Shown: positions 35,077-46,798 of the stretch, piece after piece
Layout of the letters: the number at the start of each line of letters is the position of its first letter
Numbering within the stretch: position 1 is the first letter of the stretch
Assembly (NCBI GenBank): GCA_027924585.1
Contig: BSBM01000779.1
Span: forward strand, 14,867,501 to 14,931,500
Direction of reading: 5' to 3'
Length of the DNA stretch: 64,000 nucleotides
From: Larix kaempferi
Taxonomy: Eukaryota > Streptophyta > Pinopsida > Pinales > Pinaceae
The notes under the pieces: generated by a model
What the model was told of the DNA's origin: nothing
The model's database searches: none
What the model saw: the letters and a program-made list of their open reading frames with translations, nothing else
Position numbers and translations under genes: made by a program

Positions 35077-35658
35077 TTAAGGATATTGTGCTACTTCTAA
35101 AGAGGTACCTTTAGTGGCCATTAGGCATTCTACAACCCACTCAATGTCTCCATGCCTTAGTAGGGATCTCATACTATGTGCACTCACCACTTGTTTTGGG
35201 TAGATGTTTATTCCCCTCAACACTACCTCCTTTCCATATTCTCCTTTGAAGGTCATCTTAGGAATTTGGTAGTCTATTGAGTGATTCCCAATGGAATACA
35301 ACCATTGTATTCCCAAAACCCTATTAGTAATAGCCACATTCACAACATAAAAGCTATCTGTAATGGTGTGATCTCCTATATTATTTTTCAATTTAGGAAT
35401 CCATCTAGAACAATCCATAGACTGATTACCTGGAATAATAACAGTGAAGCCTCCAAATTTTTCAGTAGGTATCTTCCTTCTTTCAACCAAAGATGAATCA
35501 ATGAAGTTATGTGTTTCTCCTCCATCCAGTAACACGGTGACTGATTGTCCTTGGACTATTCCATTGAATATGAGTGTATGGAAGCGAGGAACTCCCAACA
35601 GTACTTCAATCTTGCTCACCTTGGGGGTAGGTTCTTCTTTTGTAGTATCATAGGCCAC
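35077..35658 (-). pseudogene. Gy-2 protease region
   Basis: 193-codon continuous frame. The active-site context reads TVLLDGGETHNFID where relatives have DSGATHNF: the Asp is kept but Ser is Gly. LGIQWLYSIGNHSIDY further on is the second conserved protease block of plant gypsy elements. It is followed by the linker to RT. Confidence 0.8.
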
Positions 35659-35689
35659 TTCAACATTTTTTGGGGCCTCGTCTTCTTCC

Positions 35690-36900
35690 TACTCAGCTCT
35701 GCTCTCTGAGTAAACTTCAATGTAGTGTGCTTTCCCTTTAGCACATATGTGTCCTGGAACCCATGGCTCTTGACAAGTGAAACACAACTTCCTTCATCTC
35801 AATTCATCTCTATCTTTGGAGTAATTGTCCTTCTTGAAATTTCCAGAAGGACCCTTCATGGGTGGCCGTTGATTCTTGAATTGAGCAGGAACAACAGTTC
35901 TAGGAGGAAATATGGTCCTCAGAATAGAGTCTTGCAAATCTCTTGTTCTACTCATTGAATCTTGCAAGGTAGAGGGTCTGTAGGCATTCACCAAACCTTT
36001 CAAAGGTTTTTCTAACCCTTCAATTAACAACAAGATCAATCTAGCTTCTGAAATATTAGTGACCATCACAACTAATTTTTGAAACTCAAAGATGTAGGCT
36101 TCAGGAATCCCAGTTTGCTTTACATACGCTAGTTATTTGAAGGTGATGATTAGTTTCTCTTCTTTTGAATATTTCAGGAAATATTCTTGTGAACTCTTCA
36201 TAAGTGGTCACTTAATCATTCCCAATTGTTTTCAGGCAATCAAACCACCAATCATTGGCCTCACCATCTAAGTGTAGGGTATCCAACTTGATGGCATCTC
36301 TCTCATCCATTGGATTCAACTGAAAATATGTATCAAGATTCTGAATCCAAGAGTTAGTAGTGCACTTTCGTGAGCCATCAAAGTAAGGAAAAGAAATCTT
36401 ACCAATAGAATTTCTTAACTCATAGATATGATTTGGCATCCAGAAACGTCCTCTTTAGTTGGTATTGTACTATAGCTCATAGAAATATCTGAATGGCAAG
36501 GCTCTTCTACATTATTCATTCAGTGTGAGGTACATTATTCATTCAATGTGAGGCAAGGGTCTTCTACCTTCTTTTCAACCCTCAGGTTCCTCCCTTTGTT
36601 CTTTAGTAAAATTAGGAATAAAAGGCCTAGAGTTAGGTTGAGATGACATATTGAATTCATCAGGGATATTGTGAATTTGTGAGGCCCAGTTCTTGAGAAA
36701 ATAGAACCACCACTGATCTTCCTTTCGCCATGTGGGGTACCATTACTAATCCCCTCTCCAATTTTACTTCCTAGCTGTTGAGCTAAGAAATCTCTAGTCT
36801 CTTTTCCAGATTGAAAAATATTGTGGGATATGCCTTGTAAAAATTTCTTCATTCTTTGCACAAATATTTTGAACTCATATATTTCTTCATTGTGAGACAT
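35690..36900 (-). pseudogene. Gy-2 gag
   Basis: Gag core at 36212-36439 (ISFPYFDGSRKCTTNSWIQN, LHLDGEANDWW), with continuation at 35794-36069 ending in a basic stretch. The zinc knuckle CFTCQEPWVPGHIC lies near 35770-35730. The N-terminal frame (36535-36900) has little similarity beyond charge. Stops separate the blocks. Confidence 0.75.
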
Positions 36901-37041
36901 ATCTGACTCTCCTTGTAACTTGCCTTCAATACAATTGATTTATTCTCCCTCTTCTTCCTCTGCCAGAGGATCCTTCTTCTTAGAATTTGAACATATTTTG
37001 GGACTCATAGAAATATTTCAAGAGAAGGTTCATAGTACCAT

Positions 37042-37053
37042 GCTCTGATAGCA
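37042..37053 (-). promoter_or_regulatory. Gy-2 primer-binding site (tRNA-iMet type)
   Basis: Minus strand TGCTATCAGAGC, one mismatch from the TGGTATCAGAGC site complementary to initiator tRNA-Met. It lies directly inside the 5' LTR border. Confidence 0.8.
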
Positions 37054-37505
37054 CTTTAATGTACCAATCAGTACTGGTGATACACTAACTCACTCTCCTA
37101 CAAGACTCAATGAAAAACAATGGATTCCGGTGACTAGTTTGACTGTAGGTAGGAAAATCAAATTATTTTGGAGGGGATGATGAATATTCCAGATGATATA
37201 ACCTTTTAACAAAGTACTGGGACCATTAATGTTTCGAACCTCATCCAGGATGAATTATACTCCAATGCTCTTGGGGACCCTAGCATTTACAACCTAGAAC
37301 ATCAACTAAGCATTGACTGAGAACCAATGGTGAGGGATTTTGACTTAGGGAGGCTAAATAACATCAAATAAAATTTAGTGGAAATCCTAGGTTCACTCCA
37401 GCAAGTTTGGTAAGGTTCTGAGGTAGTCTCACAAACATACAAGAAAAATTTCCTTCCAAGACTACACAACTAGACCAAATTCAGGACTTCCAAAAGAGTC
37501 TGAGA

Positions 37506-37953
37506 TGTTCGGGTACACAGGGTACTCCCAAAAGACCAAACACCTAGAGAAACCACTTCACACAAACAGATTACAGATCGATACACTGATGTTTTGATGT
37601 GGTTTAAACCCTCGTAAGGAAAACACTCCACGACCCCAGCCAAATAGCTTCTACGAGACAATTTATTATGCAAAGAAAGAAAGTTAAAAATGAGCTTCTC
37701 ATAATCGATCAACTTTCCAATGACCCTCCATGCTCTTTAAATAGAGATCATGGACCAATCAGGTGTTAAGCCACAGATCAAGGGTAGGTATGATCTAAGA
37801 GAATTTGAGCCATCGGATCACTCTATGTCAGGAACATATTGTGACCGTCGAATTAAGTATTTACAAATGCATATTAAAGAAACACACTTTTCCTAATGGA
37901 TATATTACACAAGTTGTTCTTCACTAACTCCTAAGTGTCTAAATATCCTAACA
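37506..37953 (-). repeat. Copia 3' LTR
   Basis: 448 bp, TGTTCGGG...CCTAACA on the plus strand. The polypurine tract is on its right, which fixes it as the 3' LTR of a minus-strand element. Confidence 0.9.
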
Positions 37954-38290
37954 TCCCCCCTTAAGAACAACTTAGGATAGGATTGAAGGATTAACAAAAG
38001 TGACACTATTAGGAGAAGGAAGGAGGCATTAGAGCCTATCCCCCCTTAATGACAAGTTCTTGAACTCTTAACATAGATCGAAGTTTAGAAAACTTCGCTT
38101 TTGTAAGAGACTTGGTGAAGATGTCTACAACTTGATCATCTGTAGGACAAAAGAGTACTTCAAGAACACGATCATGAACAAGATTTCTGATGAAGTGCAT
38201 ATGAAGCTCAATGTGTTTGATGCGTTGATGTAGGACTGGATCTTTGGCAAGATTGATGGCACTTTGATTGTCGTACCAAAGTGGAGTAGG

Positions 38291-41290
38291 CTACTGTTGT
38301 TCGAATATAAACTCTGAAAGGATCTGTCGAAGCCATAAAGGTTCTTGACTGGCATTAACTGCGGCTCGATATTCTACCTTTGCTGAAGAAAGAGCAAGAG
38401 CTTGTTGTTTCTTACAAGCCCAAGTAATAGGTCCAGATCCCAAACTGAAAACATAACCTACAGTAGACTTTCGATCATCAGGATCGCCAACCCAATCTGA
38501 ATCAGTGAAACCAACCAACAAAGGTTCCCCCCCTGTACGGTAATGAATCCCGAACTGAATTGTACCTCGAATATATCGAAGTATTCTTTTAGCTAATTTC
38601 CAGTGACTTTCATGAGGTGTTTGCATATAACGGGAAACACGACCAATGGCAAAGGAAAGTTCAGGACGGGAATCAGTCAAGTATAAGAGACTACCAACAA
38701 GCTGACGATACAAGGTGGCATCTACTTCAGGTGAAGAACAAGTGGCAGAAAGTTTGACTCCAAACTGAAAGGGAGAAGGGGCTGATGTACAATCTTCCAT
38801 GTGAAAGCGACGAAGAAGGTCACAAGCATACTTAGACTGAGAAAGAAAGATTCCTTCTTTGGTTTGCAGGACTTGGAGACCAAGAAAATAATGTAAATGT
38901 CCTAAGTTTGACATTTCAAAATTTTGCTTAAGACTGGATTTCACATGGGTTATAAGATTAGGGTCACTACTAGTAAGAATAAGGTCATCAACATATAGAA
39001 CAAGTATGATGAGATGGTTTCCTACTTTCTTGGTATAGACATTGGGGTCATAATGGCATCTAGAAAAACCAGTGTCAAGGAGAAAGCTATCCATTTTGGC
39101 ATACCAAGCTCTAGGAGCTTGCTTAAGGCCATATAAGGATTTCTTAAGGTGGCAGACAAGGCTAGAGTTATTCTGAACATATCGAGGAGGTTGTTCCATG
39201 TAAATTTCCTCTTGTAAATCACCATGTAAGAAGGAAGACTTGACATCTATTTGATGGACTTCCCAGTAATGTAAGGCTGCAAGGGAAAGAACAAGGCGGA
39301 TGGAGTTCATTTTTGCGACAGGAGCAAAGGTTTCATTGTAGTCAATCCCTTCAACTTGGGAAAAACCTTTGGCAACTAACCTTGCCTTAAGTATTTCAAC
39401 ATTTCCATCTGATGCATACTTAGTTCTGTAGACCCATTTACATCTGACAAGTTTTCTTCCTTTTGGAAGAGGTACAAGATCCCAAGTATCGTTCGCCATT
39501 AAGGAACGATATTCTTCATCCATAGTTGCATCCCAATATGGATTTCCTGAAGATTCTACAAAGGTTTCTGGATCACGATTCTCGAAAACTTGAACTAAAA
39601 GAGAAGAGGCTCGCTGAAACTGAGAACGTGTTCGACGTTGATCTATAGGATCATCGACAAGATCACCAGCTACTTCACATGTTAAATGGACCCATCGAGG
39701 AAGCACTTGTGCTAATGTAACTGGAGGAACATGAGCAGGTGGAGGTGGATTTTCATCCTCACTGTCATCATCAGAAACTGGATTTGGAAACCTGTCAAGG
39801 AAGTTTGAAGAAGAAGAAGAAGGCACAATCACCGAATCAGGCTCGCAAGCCAAAGATGGCACAATCACCGAGTTAGGATCACAGGCCAAGAGATTTTCAT
39901 CAAATTTAACATCTCTTCTAATGATTACATCATGAGAATGTGGTTGAAGAAGTCTATAACCTTTTACATTTTTAGAATATCCAACAAATATGCACTTTTC
40001 ACTTTTAGGCTGCAATGCTTTTCGTTTTTCATCCGGAATGTGAGCCCATGCTTCACTACCAAACACACGGAAGTGACTTACATCAGGTTTAGTTTTACTC
40101 CATGCTTCTTCCGGTGTGATACCTTGTAATGCTTTAGTGGAGGTGCGATTAACTATGTAATTTGCACAATTAATGGCTTCAGCCCAAAATTGAAGACTTA
40201 GTCCCTTAGATTGGATCATACAATTAGCCATTTCTTTTAAAGTGCGGTTCTTCCGCTTAGCTACACCATTTTGTTGTGGTGTATATGGAACAGTGTGTTG
40301 TTGTTGGATGCCTTACTCAATGCAGAAAGTAGTGAAATTTTTGTTAACATATTCTCCTCCATTGTCAGATCTTAACTTAATAATTTGATGCCCAGATTGT
40401 TTTTCAACAAGGGCCTTGTAGGACAAGAACATCTTAAATACTTCTCTCTTAAGTTTTAGGAAATAAACCCAATTGCGTCTAGTGTAATCATCAATGAAAG
40501 TTAAGAAATATTTGAAACCAAAAAAGGAAGCAGATGGAAGAGGACCACACAATTCACTATGCACAAGCTCCAAGGGAACCGAGGCGTGCCAAGAGGCACA
40601 TTTGTCAAAACTGTCCCGATGATATTTTCTGAGTACACAACCGAAACAAACACTATCCCTACATGATACCATCAGAAGACCTGTCACCATAATGTATTTA
40701 CATAGTTTTTGCAATGAGCGATAATTTAAGTGACCAAATCGCTCATGCCAAAGTTTGCTCAAGTTATCACTACGAGAAATAAAAACTGAAGGAAAAGGTG
40801 ATGACCCAAAGTTGTTAAACTTGTACAACCTGTTAATATCATCAACAATTCTGGTAGCTAGGACATGTTGAGGATCTTTAAAATTCTTGATTACAACTTG
40901 GTGAGGTGTAAACGTCACAGTTTTACCTTCACCAGAATGAGTGATTTGATAGACTGATAAAAAATTGCAGAAAATTCTTGGAACACATAGTACATCACTG
41001 AAATGACCATTATCTATTGGAACTGTTCCAGCTGCTACAACACGTAGAAATCTATCATCACCAACAAATATTTGTTTGGTGTTACATTCATTCATAGTAG
41101 AAAAGATGGCTTGATCCTTATCCATATGATAAGATGCTCTAGAATCAATGAGCCATTCATTTTTAGTAGAAGAAGAAGATGCATTATAAGAATAACTAGG
41201 AGCACAAAGTGCATGTCCATGAGAGGTAGATTCTGAAGGCGAATCTAAGCTGATGTGGTGCTTCTTCATTATTGCTTCCAAGGCTGCCAT
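38291..41290 (-). pseudogene. Copia pol: protease, integrase, RT, RNase H (one in-frame stop)
   Basis: One reading frame runs from 41290 to 38291, about 1000 codons, broken only by a TAA at 40313-40315 in a CIE-stop-GIQQQH context (a CAA-to-TAA change). Domains in order: protease (about 41200; WLIDSRASYHM, where the DSG active site has become DSR); GAG-pre-integrase (LWHERFGHLNYRSLQKL); integrase (FIDDYTRRNWVYFLK, RSDNGGEYV; the catalytic Glu context reads GVAKRKNRTL instead of GVAERKN); RT (about 39500-38850; KARLVAKGFSQVEGIDY, LYGLKQAPRAWY, LYVDDLILTS with YVDD intact); RNase H (GFTDSDWVGDPDDRKST, then ALSSAKVEYRAA where relatives have SSAEAEY). Three catalytic sites are changed, so it is dead despite the long frame. 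Confidence 0.9.
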
Positions 41291-42110
41291 CTTCTTGAAA
41301 CACTTAGACTCATCACGATTATCTTTCCCACAATAGTTGCAATGATGCTCAGTCTTCTTGCCTTTTGGCTTGGATCCTTTGTCATTTTTTAAAGAAGGAG
41401 CTGACTGAGAGGTTTGGGACCCTTGTTTGACTTATTATTGCAAAAAATTTATTTCTTAGGAGGCTTAGACTTTTCTTTCTGTTGGGACATTAAGGCTTTC
41501 CCAGATGTATCTGCATTGTTGATTATTCCAAGATGGATGAGCTTATCTTTCTCTCTAATCAAGGAATCACAAAAGGATTCAAGACTAGGCTCTTGATAGC
41601 TAGCTGCATTCAAGGATTCTTTCATGGAGTAAAATGTAGATACAAAAACAGAATATGCAGATCCAAGTTTTGAAAGAATTTGATAAATGCATTGTTTGTC
41701 TTCCCTCTTAATCTTACATTCTGCACATAAACGTTTAAGAGTTTTGTACTTAGATAAATAATCTTGAATGCATGAAAAATCACTTGGATTTAAAGAAATC
41801 AACTAATTTTCGAGTTGATGACCTCAAATTTCATTGTGTTTACCAAACACAGATTCCAACTTATCCCAAGCAGCATCAGGTTCATCAATTCCAGATATGT
41901 GGGATCGCAAATCAGTAGAGATTGACATCCCAATCAATCCACGAGTTTTGTCACATCTATTTGCCCATTTGATTTTCTTATCATCATCAGTGGGTTATGT
42001 TTCTTTCCCTGAGGTAATTCTGAAAAGTCCCCTACTTCATAGAACATCCTCCATATGAGATTTTCATGAGAAATAGTTGGAACTGGTAAGTAGAATATCA
42101 CAAGAGGCGG
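41291..42110 (-). pseudogene. Copia gag
   Basis: The gag frame begins with MAASCDILL near 42110 and continues through IKWANRCDKTRGLIGMSIS and LESVFGKHNE. The core (41449-41802) follows, with YLSKYKTLKRLCAEC, ILSKLGSAYSVFVSTFYSM and FCDSLIREKDKL. The zinc knuckle CNYCGKDNRDESKC at about 41340-41300 has Arg in place of the zinc-binding His. Stops lie near 42060, 41820, 41449 and 41395, and a frameshift separates the core from pol. Confidence 0.8.
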
Positions 42111-43252
42111 CCATAGTTATAAGTTAATAGTTATAAAATCAGAAACCAATAGTTTGGATGTGAAGAGCTCGAAAAAATAGGCGGTTTAAAAAAAAAATGG
42201 CACTGAAAAATTACTTCGGATGATGAAGTTATGCTTGAACAAAGAAAATGCTGAAGATGTCCCCAATAGTGACGTGGCACATATAGAATGACCAGCTAAA
42301 AAAAATGACCCCCCTCTTCCCAAGATGAACCTTTGACAATCACTTTATAAGAAAGTTGCTTTAAGTGAATCACTTTTATAAAATAAGTGATTTCACTTTT
42401 ACAATGATGTTACTTTTAAATAGTGCAACAATAAAAAAGAACTTAAGTGACTCACTTTTTATTTATTTTTTATTATCTAAGTGAGATGCACTTTTACAAT
42501 AAAGTAACTTGAAAATAAAAATTGCATGCACTTTTTCTTTTAAAAGTAACTTCCTAAGGCTTGAACTCAAGAGTTATTAAGGAATAAAGTAACTTTGAAC
42601 CAAGTGAGCTAGATTAAAAGGTATGTAAAATATGGGAATGAGGAAGGGGGCTTCTTTTTTTTTTACTCTTCTTGCTCGGTTTCCATGCTTGCCTTCTTTT
42701 TTTTTTCTGCAAATCACACCATAAACCAAAACAAAAAACCCTTTCCACACTTGTGGGGTTAGATTTCGTTAGCTTTCCCAGAAAGTCTACATTTTATCTC
42801 TATTTTTTATTTTCCGAGATCGCACAAGGTGCACGGCAAAGAGCATACGCAGCCGAGAAAAACCCTTTCCTTTTTTGTTTATGATTCGCCGAGATCGCAC
42901 AAGGTGCATGGAAAAGAGCATACGCAGACAGGAAAAGCAACAATCCAAAACAAAAAAATATAATAGTAAAAACTGATAAAATATGAGATTTTTTTTTATA
43001 AACCAGAAAATAAAAAAATGCATCACTGTAACATTATACCTGCAGATCTAATGAAATACACGTTTTTGAAGCAACCGGGAACCATTTTCGATCAAACAAA
43101 AACTATTTTCCAATGGAAACGGTGCTCTGGATGCAATGGAACACCTCCCACTGCCCATAAATGCACATAAATACCAAAACCAGAAACCCTTTCAAGTTTT
43201 GGCAACAATAGTTCAAGATCTAGATCATAACCGAAAGCGGCTCTTCATAAAA
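42111..43252 (-). other. Copia 5' leader (untranslated)
   Basis: About 1.1 kb between the primer-binding site and gag, with no coding frame. It contains AAGTGA/TCACTT inverted-repeat clusters (42340-42520) and a 39-bp direct repeat (42814-42852 and 42889-42927). Confidence 0.6.
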
Positions 43253-43264
43253 CCTCTGATACCA
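43253..43264 (-). promoter_or_regulatory. Copia primer-binding site (tRNA-iMet)
   Basis: Minus strand TGGTATCAGAGG, directly adjacent to the LTR end; 11 of 12 bases match the initiator tRNA-Met complement. Confidence 0.85.
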
Positions 43265-43712
43265 TGTTTGGGTAGACAGGGTACTCCCAAAAGACCGAAC
43301 AGCTAAAGCAACCACTTCACACAAACAGATTACAGATTGATACACCAATGTTTTAACGTGGTTTAAACCCTCGTAAGGGAAACACTCCATGGCCTCAGCC
43401 AAATAGATTCTACGGGACAATTTATTATGCAAAGAAAGAAAGTTACAAATGAGCTTCTCATAATCGATCAACTTTCCAATGACCCTCCATGCTTTTTAAA
43501 TAGAGATCATGGACCAATCGGGTGTTAATCAACAGATCAATGGTAGGTATGATCTAAGAGAAGTTGAGCCGTCGGATCACTCTATGTCGGGAACATATCG
43601 TGACCGTCGGATTAAGTATTTACAAATGCATACTAAAGAAACACACTTTTCCTAACGGATATATTACACAAGTTGATCTTAACTAACTCCTAAGTGTCTA
43701 AATATCCTAACA
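43265..43712 (-). repeat. Copia 5' LTR
   Basis: 448 bp, same length as the 3' LTR. A TATTTAAA TATA-like box on the minus strand is near 43495-43503. The LTR is bounded by the primer-binding site on the left and by Gy-2 LTR sequence on the right. Confidence 0.9.
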
Positions 43713-44900
43713 TTTGAGGCTCACGAATTTATGATATGAAGATTGTAATAAGTCATATGAAACCTTAATTAACATAAAAAACATAAATTACTTCATTTGG
43801 ATCAATATTCATTCATTTATCATATAGATTCTTGAAACTAGCTCAATTTCATTGAAATCTAGACTAGGTGCAAGAAGAGGTATTTGAATAAGATTTTTAT
43901 TCAGTATGACTTCATAATTGAAATTATAGGTACATATTACAGTCATATCATACATCAGTATCTAATTCATACATCAAATAGTTCTCAATAATGACATACA
44001 TCCTAAACAAACTCTTACATAAAAAAAACTAGGAAATTACTCATAGATCTGCATGGAAAGCTATCAAATATCTGTCATAGGCTCATACTCCACTGGTGCA
44101 TACTTCAGTACATGAAATAATATCAATTATAATGGCTTAATACCATCATCCTTTAAAAGGAAGTAGGCGCACATCTCCCAACTTGGACTAGGGGCACATC
44201 TCCCAAGTCACTGAGGCACAATTGCACTCACTCCAATTCTCAAACTATCAAAATATGTGATCATAGTGTGCACACCTTATTTATAGATGGAGGATGAATT
44301 GAGGATCAAGTCTCCTAGGCTAATGCACCCTATTGTATGGATAAGGAAAGCTTGCTTTCATCCTTTTTTCCTTTTTTGCTTTGCTTTCTTCTTTTACCAT
44401 TTCTGCTTTAGCTTTTCTATCTTGCTTTGCTTTTTACTTCTTTTTCTTGCTTTTCTTCCTTATCCTCATTTATTCCTTATCCTACTTTTCTGATTTTATC
44501 ATGCTTTCTGCTTTTGTGTTGTTTTCTGCTCTATGTTGTTTTTCCTAAGTTTTTGCTTCATTTCTGCTTTGTACCGTCTTTCTTTCCTTTTTCCCATTTT
44601 TCTAGCTTTGGATGCTTTCTCCTAACTTCTCTTGCAAGTCATCTATTTAGTCACCCTTATCCACTAAGGCACACTTGTGGAGTCTTATCCTCTTTTATTC
44701 AAAATAAAAATACTTAATTTATGAAAAATAATTATTCTCAAGTGCATATCAAACTTTAGGAAAAATTAAATCACACTCCCTAATTAATTAAATGCCTTAA
44801 CTTCAAAATTAACCCCAAGTAAATGAAGTTGTCTTCTTAACCCAAGGGATTGGTTGGTTTAGGAACTTATTCCAGTAATCACCATTGAGGGGACATGACA

Positions 44901-44905
44901 CTTGC
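44901..44905. repeat. Gy-2 target duplication, right
   Basis: CTTGC; partner CTTGT at 30223-30227. Confidence 0.8.
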
Positions 44906-45206
44906 ATCTGCATGAATTGCAGAGGCTTGTTGTTAGTATGGATGATGGTCTCCTTCCGTTGGATTTAATGCTTTCATTGATGATAGGCCCTCACAATGGA
45001 GTACATATACTTATCATAGGTGGGATACATATGAACAACATCAAAGAGTGTTTCACTATGATAGGCCACTAGATCTCCATGTTGAGTGGGGATTGCATGA
45101 TAGCATAGTTAGAGCCATCTGTCTCAATATGAAAAGGTTATTGTAGGTCATGTAAATTAAGTAATGGTGTCAATTAGAGGTGTCACTTCAAATCGTGAAA
45201 GGATTT
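44906..45206 (-). pseudogene. Gy-1 RNase H, 5' half
   Basis: Follows RT; contains FHIETD (first catalytic Asp), readable pieces of the MYPTYDK context, and ends with NNKPLQFMQMQ exactly where Gy-2 begins. The remainder is at 30222-29978. Several stops. Confidence 0.75.
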
Positions 45207-46130
45207 CTATTGTGATGCACCCCAGGGAAACTTGGCTTTGGATCCTCCCTTTTTCACTTGGCTTAAGGGCCAAACGATATGAGAGTACCGGAACACAAAC
45301 CTGCAATAAAATTTGGTGAGGCCCAAGAAGCTACAGAGCTTGGTTAGAGTTGTTGGGTCTATCCAATCACAAATGACTTGGATCTTGGTTGGATCCACAT
45401 GCACCCCATGTTCATCCATGATGTATCCCAAGAACTTAATTCACTCCATGTCCAATGAGCATATCCACATTGGAATATAATTTGTGTTGGTGCAAGGTAC
45501 AAAGGATATATTGGATGTGCTACAAGTGTTCCACCCAAGTTTTTCTCAAGATAAGAATGTCATCGAGATATATGGCCACAAAAGAGATTGTGAATGGATG
45601 CAAGTTTTCAACCATCATAATCATAAATTTTGATAGAGTAGCAGTCAAGCCAAAAGGCATAAAAAACCACTCAAAAAGGTCTTCTTTAGACTTGAAGGTT
45701 GTCTTCCATACATTGTCCTACTCAATTGGGAAATGGTGGTAACTTGAATTCAAATCAATATTACTAAATAAATAGGCACCCTTAAGATCATCAATCCCAA
45801 GGATTGGGTATCGTTTCTTGATGGTGATTTTGTTTAGGGTTCTATAATCAATACAGTGTTTCCATGTCCCATCCTTCGTCTACACCAACATAGTTGTGAT
45901 CGCACAAGGTGAGGAGCTTGGTCGAATGTTTCCTTTTTGGATGAGATCTTGAATATGATGCTTTATTTCCTTATTCTCCAAAAGAGAGATTATATATACT
46001 TTTCCATTAGGTAAAGGGGAACTAGGTACCAAATCAATCAAATGTTTATCCTGGTAGTGCAGAGGCACCCCTTTAGGAGAGGAAAATTTATCCTTGTATT
46101 CTTCTACAATCTTGTCAACCTACTTCTATT
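45207..46130 (-). pseudogene. Gy-1 reverse transcriptase
   Basis: 45880-46068: LVPSSPLPNGKVYIISLLENKEI then IQKGNIRPSSSP, the start of [27 protein letters not shown] follows near 45870-45800, FMPFGLTATLSKF near 45650 and IYLDDILIL near 45565 (YLDD intact). 45207-45431 is the thumb (MGYIMDEHGVHVDPTKIQVI, then LCSFLGLTKFYCRFV). Frame breaks lie at about 45880, 45750 and 45450. Confidence 0.8.
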
Positions 46131-46798
46131 GTTTCAAGATACCTTATGATGAGGATTTGTAAATTGAAGTGACCTTTCATCCACCTTCTGACCAAACCAT
46201 GAAGAGGAAATATTTCCCAATCTAAGAAATGACCTTCTAACATTGCTTCGTGAAGATCAAGAAAACTGCAGTAGTTGGGACTATCTCAAGTATCTTGTAG
46301 AGTTGTCCCTCCAAATTAACAATTACAGTACACACCATGGAATTATAAACAACATGGTGTTTCCACATATAGGTTTGTCCTAAACGAACATCACAAAATT
46401 CAAGTCGGGAAACATCACGTAGTACCTCATCTTTGAAGGGATTCATGCCATAGGATAGACGACACTGTTTACTGAAACGGATGTATTTTCCCTGGATCAA
46501 CCAACCGATGGTGTATGTTTGGGGGTGTGGCATTGTCAACAAATTCAATATTTTGATGACCTCAAGCGAGATTAGGTTCTTCTAGCTACCACTATCAATA
46601 ATGGAATGTAGTAGATTCCCCTTCACCCATAGTTTTGAATGGAAGAGGCATTCCCCTTACTCTAGCTCGTCCAACTCTTTTGGTTGGATATTTACAGTTG
46701 TGATGGTGGCACTAGGTTCCACATCAATGATATGCTTTCCCTTTTCTTTCTCTGAATCAGATTCCGAGCCAAATTCCTTATCTAGATATTTTTATCAT
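46131..46798 (-). pseudogene. Gy-1 protease region (poorly preserved)
   Basis: Lies between gag and RT where the protease belongs. Readable fragments such as 46237-46548 (GQTYMWKHHVVYNSMVCTVIVNLEGQLYKI) are in shifted frames, and I cannot point to an intact active-site triad. Confidence 0.5.

Larger units (their letters stand above)
37506..43712 (-). mobile_element. Ty1/copia element, 6.2 kb, inserted in the Gy-2 5' LTR
   Basis: Two 448-bp LTRs (37506-37953 and 43265-43712), about 93% identical by eye (some 32 differences), enclose minus-strand gag and a long pol. A primer-binding site TGGTATCAGAGG abuts the 5' LTR (43253-43264), and a polypurine tract (AAGGGGGGA on the minus strand, 37954-37962) abuts the 3' LTR. 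Flanking 5-mers are TGAGA (37501-37505) and TTTGA (43713-43717), an eroded duplication. Comparison with the other Gy-2 LTR confirms the insertion point. Pol order integrase then RT then RNase H defines copia. It is the youngest element of the nest, but inactive. Confidence 0.9.
30228..44900 (-). mobile_element. Gy-2: chromodomain Ty3/gypsy element inserted in Gy-1
   Basis: LTRs at 30228-32273 (3') and 37055-44900 (5', itself split by a copia element). Minus-strand order: tRNA-iMet-type primer-binding site (37042-37053), gag (36900-35690), protease (35658-35077), RT (about 35070-34156), RNase H (34042-33563), integrase (33449-32642) and chromodomain (32345-32470). A purine-rich tract (GGGAGGGGAGGA on the minus strand) lies immediately upstream of the 3' LTR at about 32275-32290. 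The LTR begins TGTCATGTCCCC on the minus strand. The chromodomain marks it as a chromovirus. Stops and frameshifts occur in every domain. Confidence 0.85.
37055..44900 (-). repeat. Gy-2 5' LTR, split by the copia element
   Basis: The parts 37055-37505 and 43718-44900 (net about 1.63 kb) align continuously with the 3' LTR at 30228-32273 once the copia insertion is removed. The left terminus reads TTTAATG instead of TGTAATG, probably a mutation. The right terminus is GGGGACATGACA, followed by the CTTGC target duplication. Confidence 0.85.
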
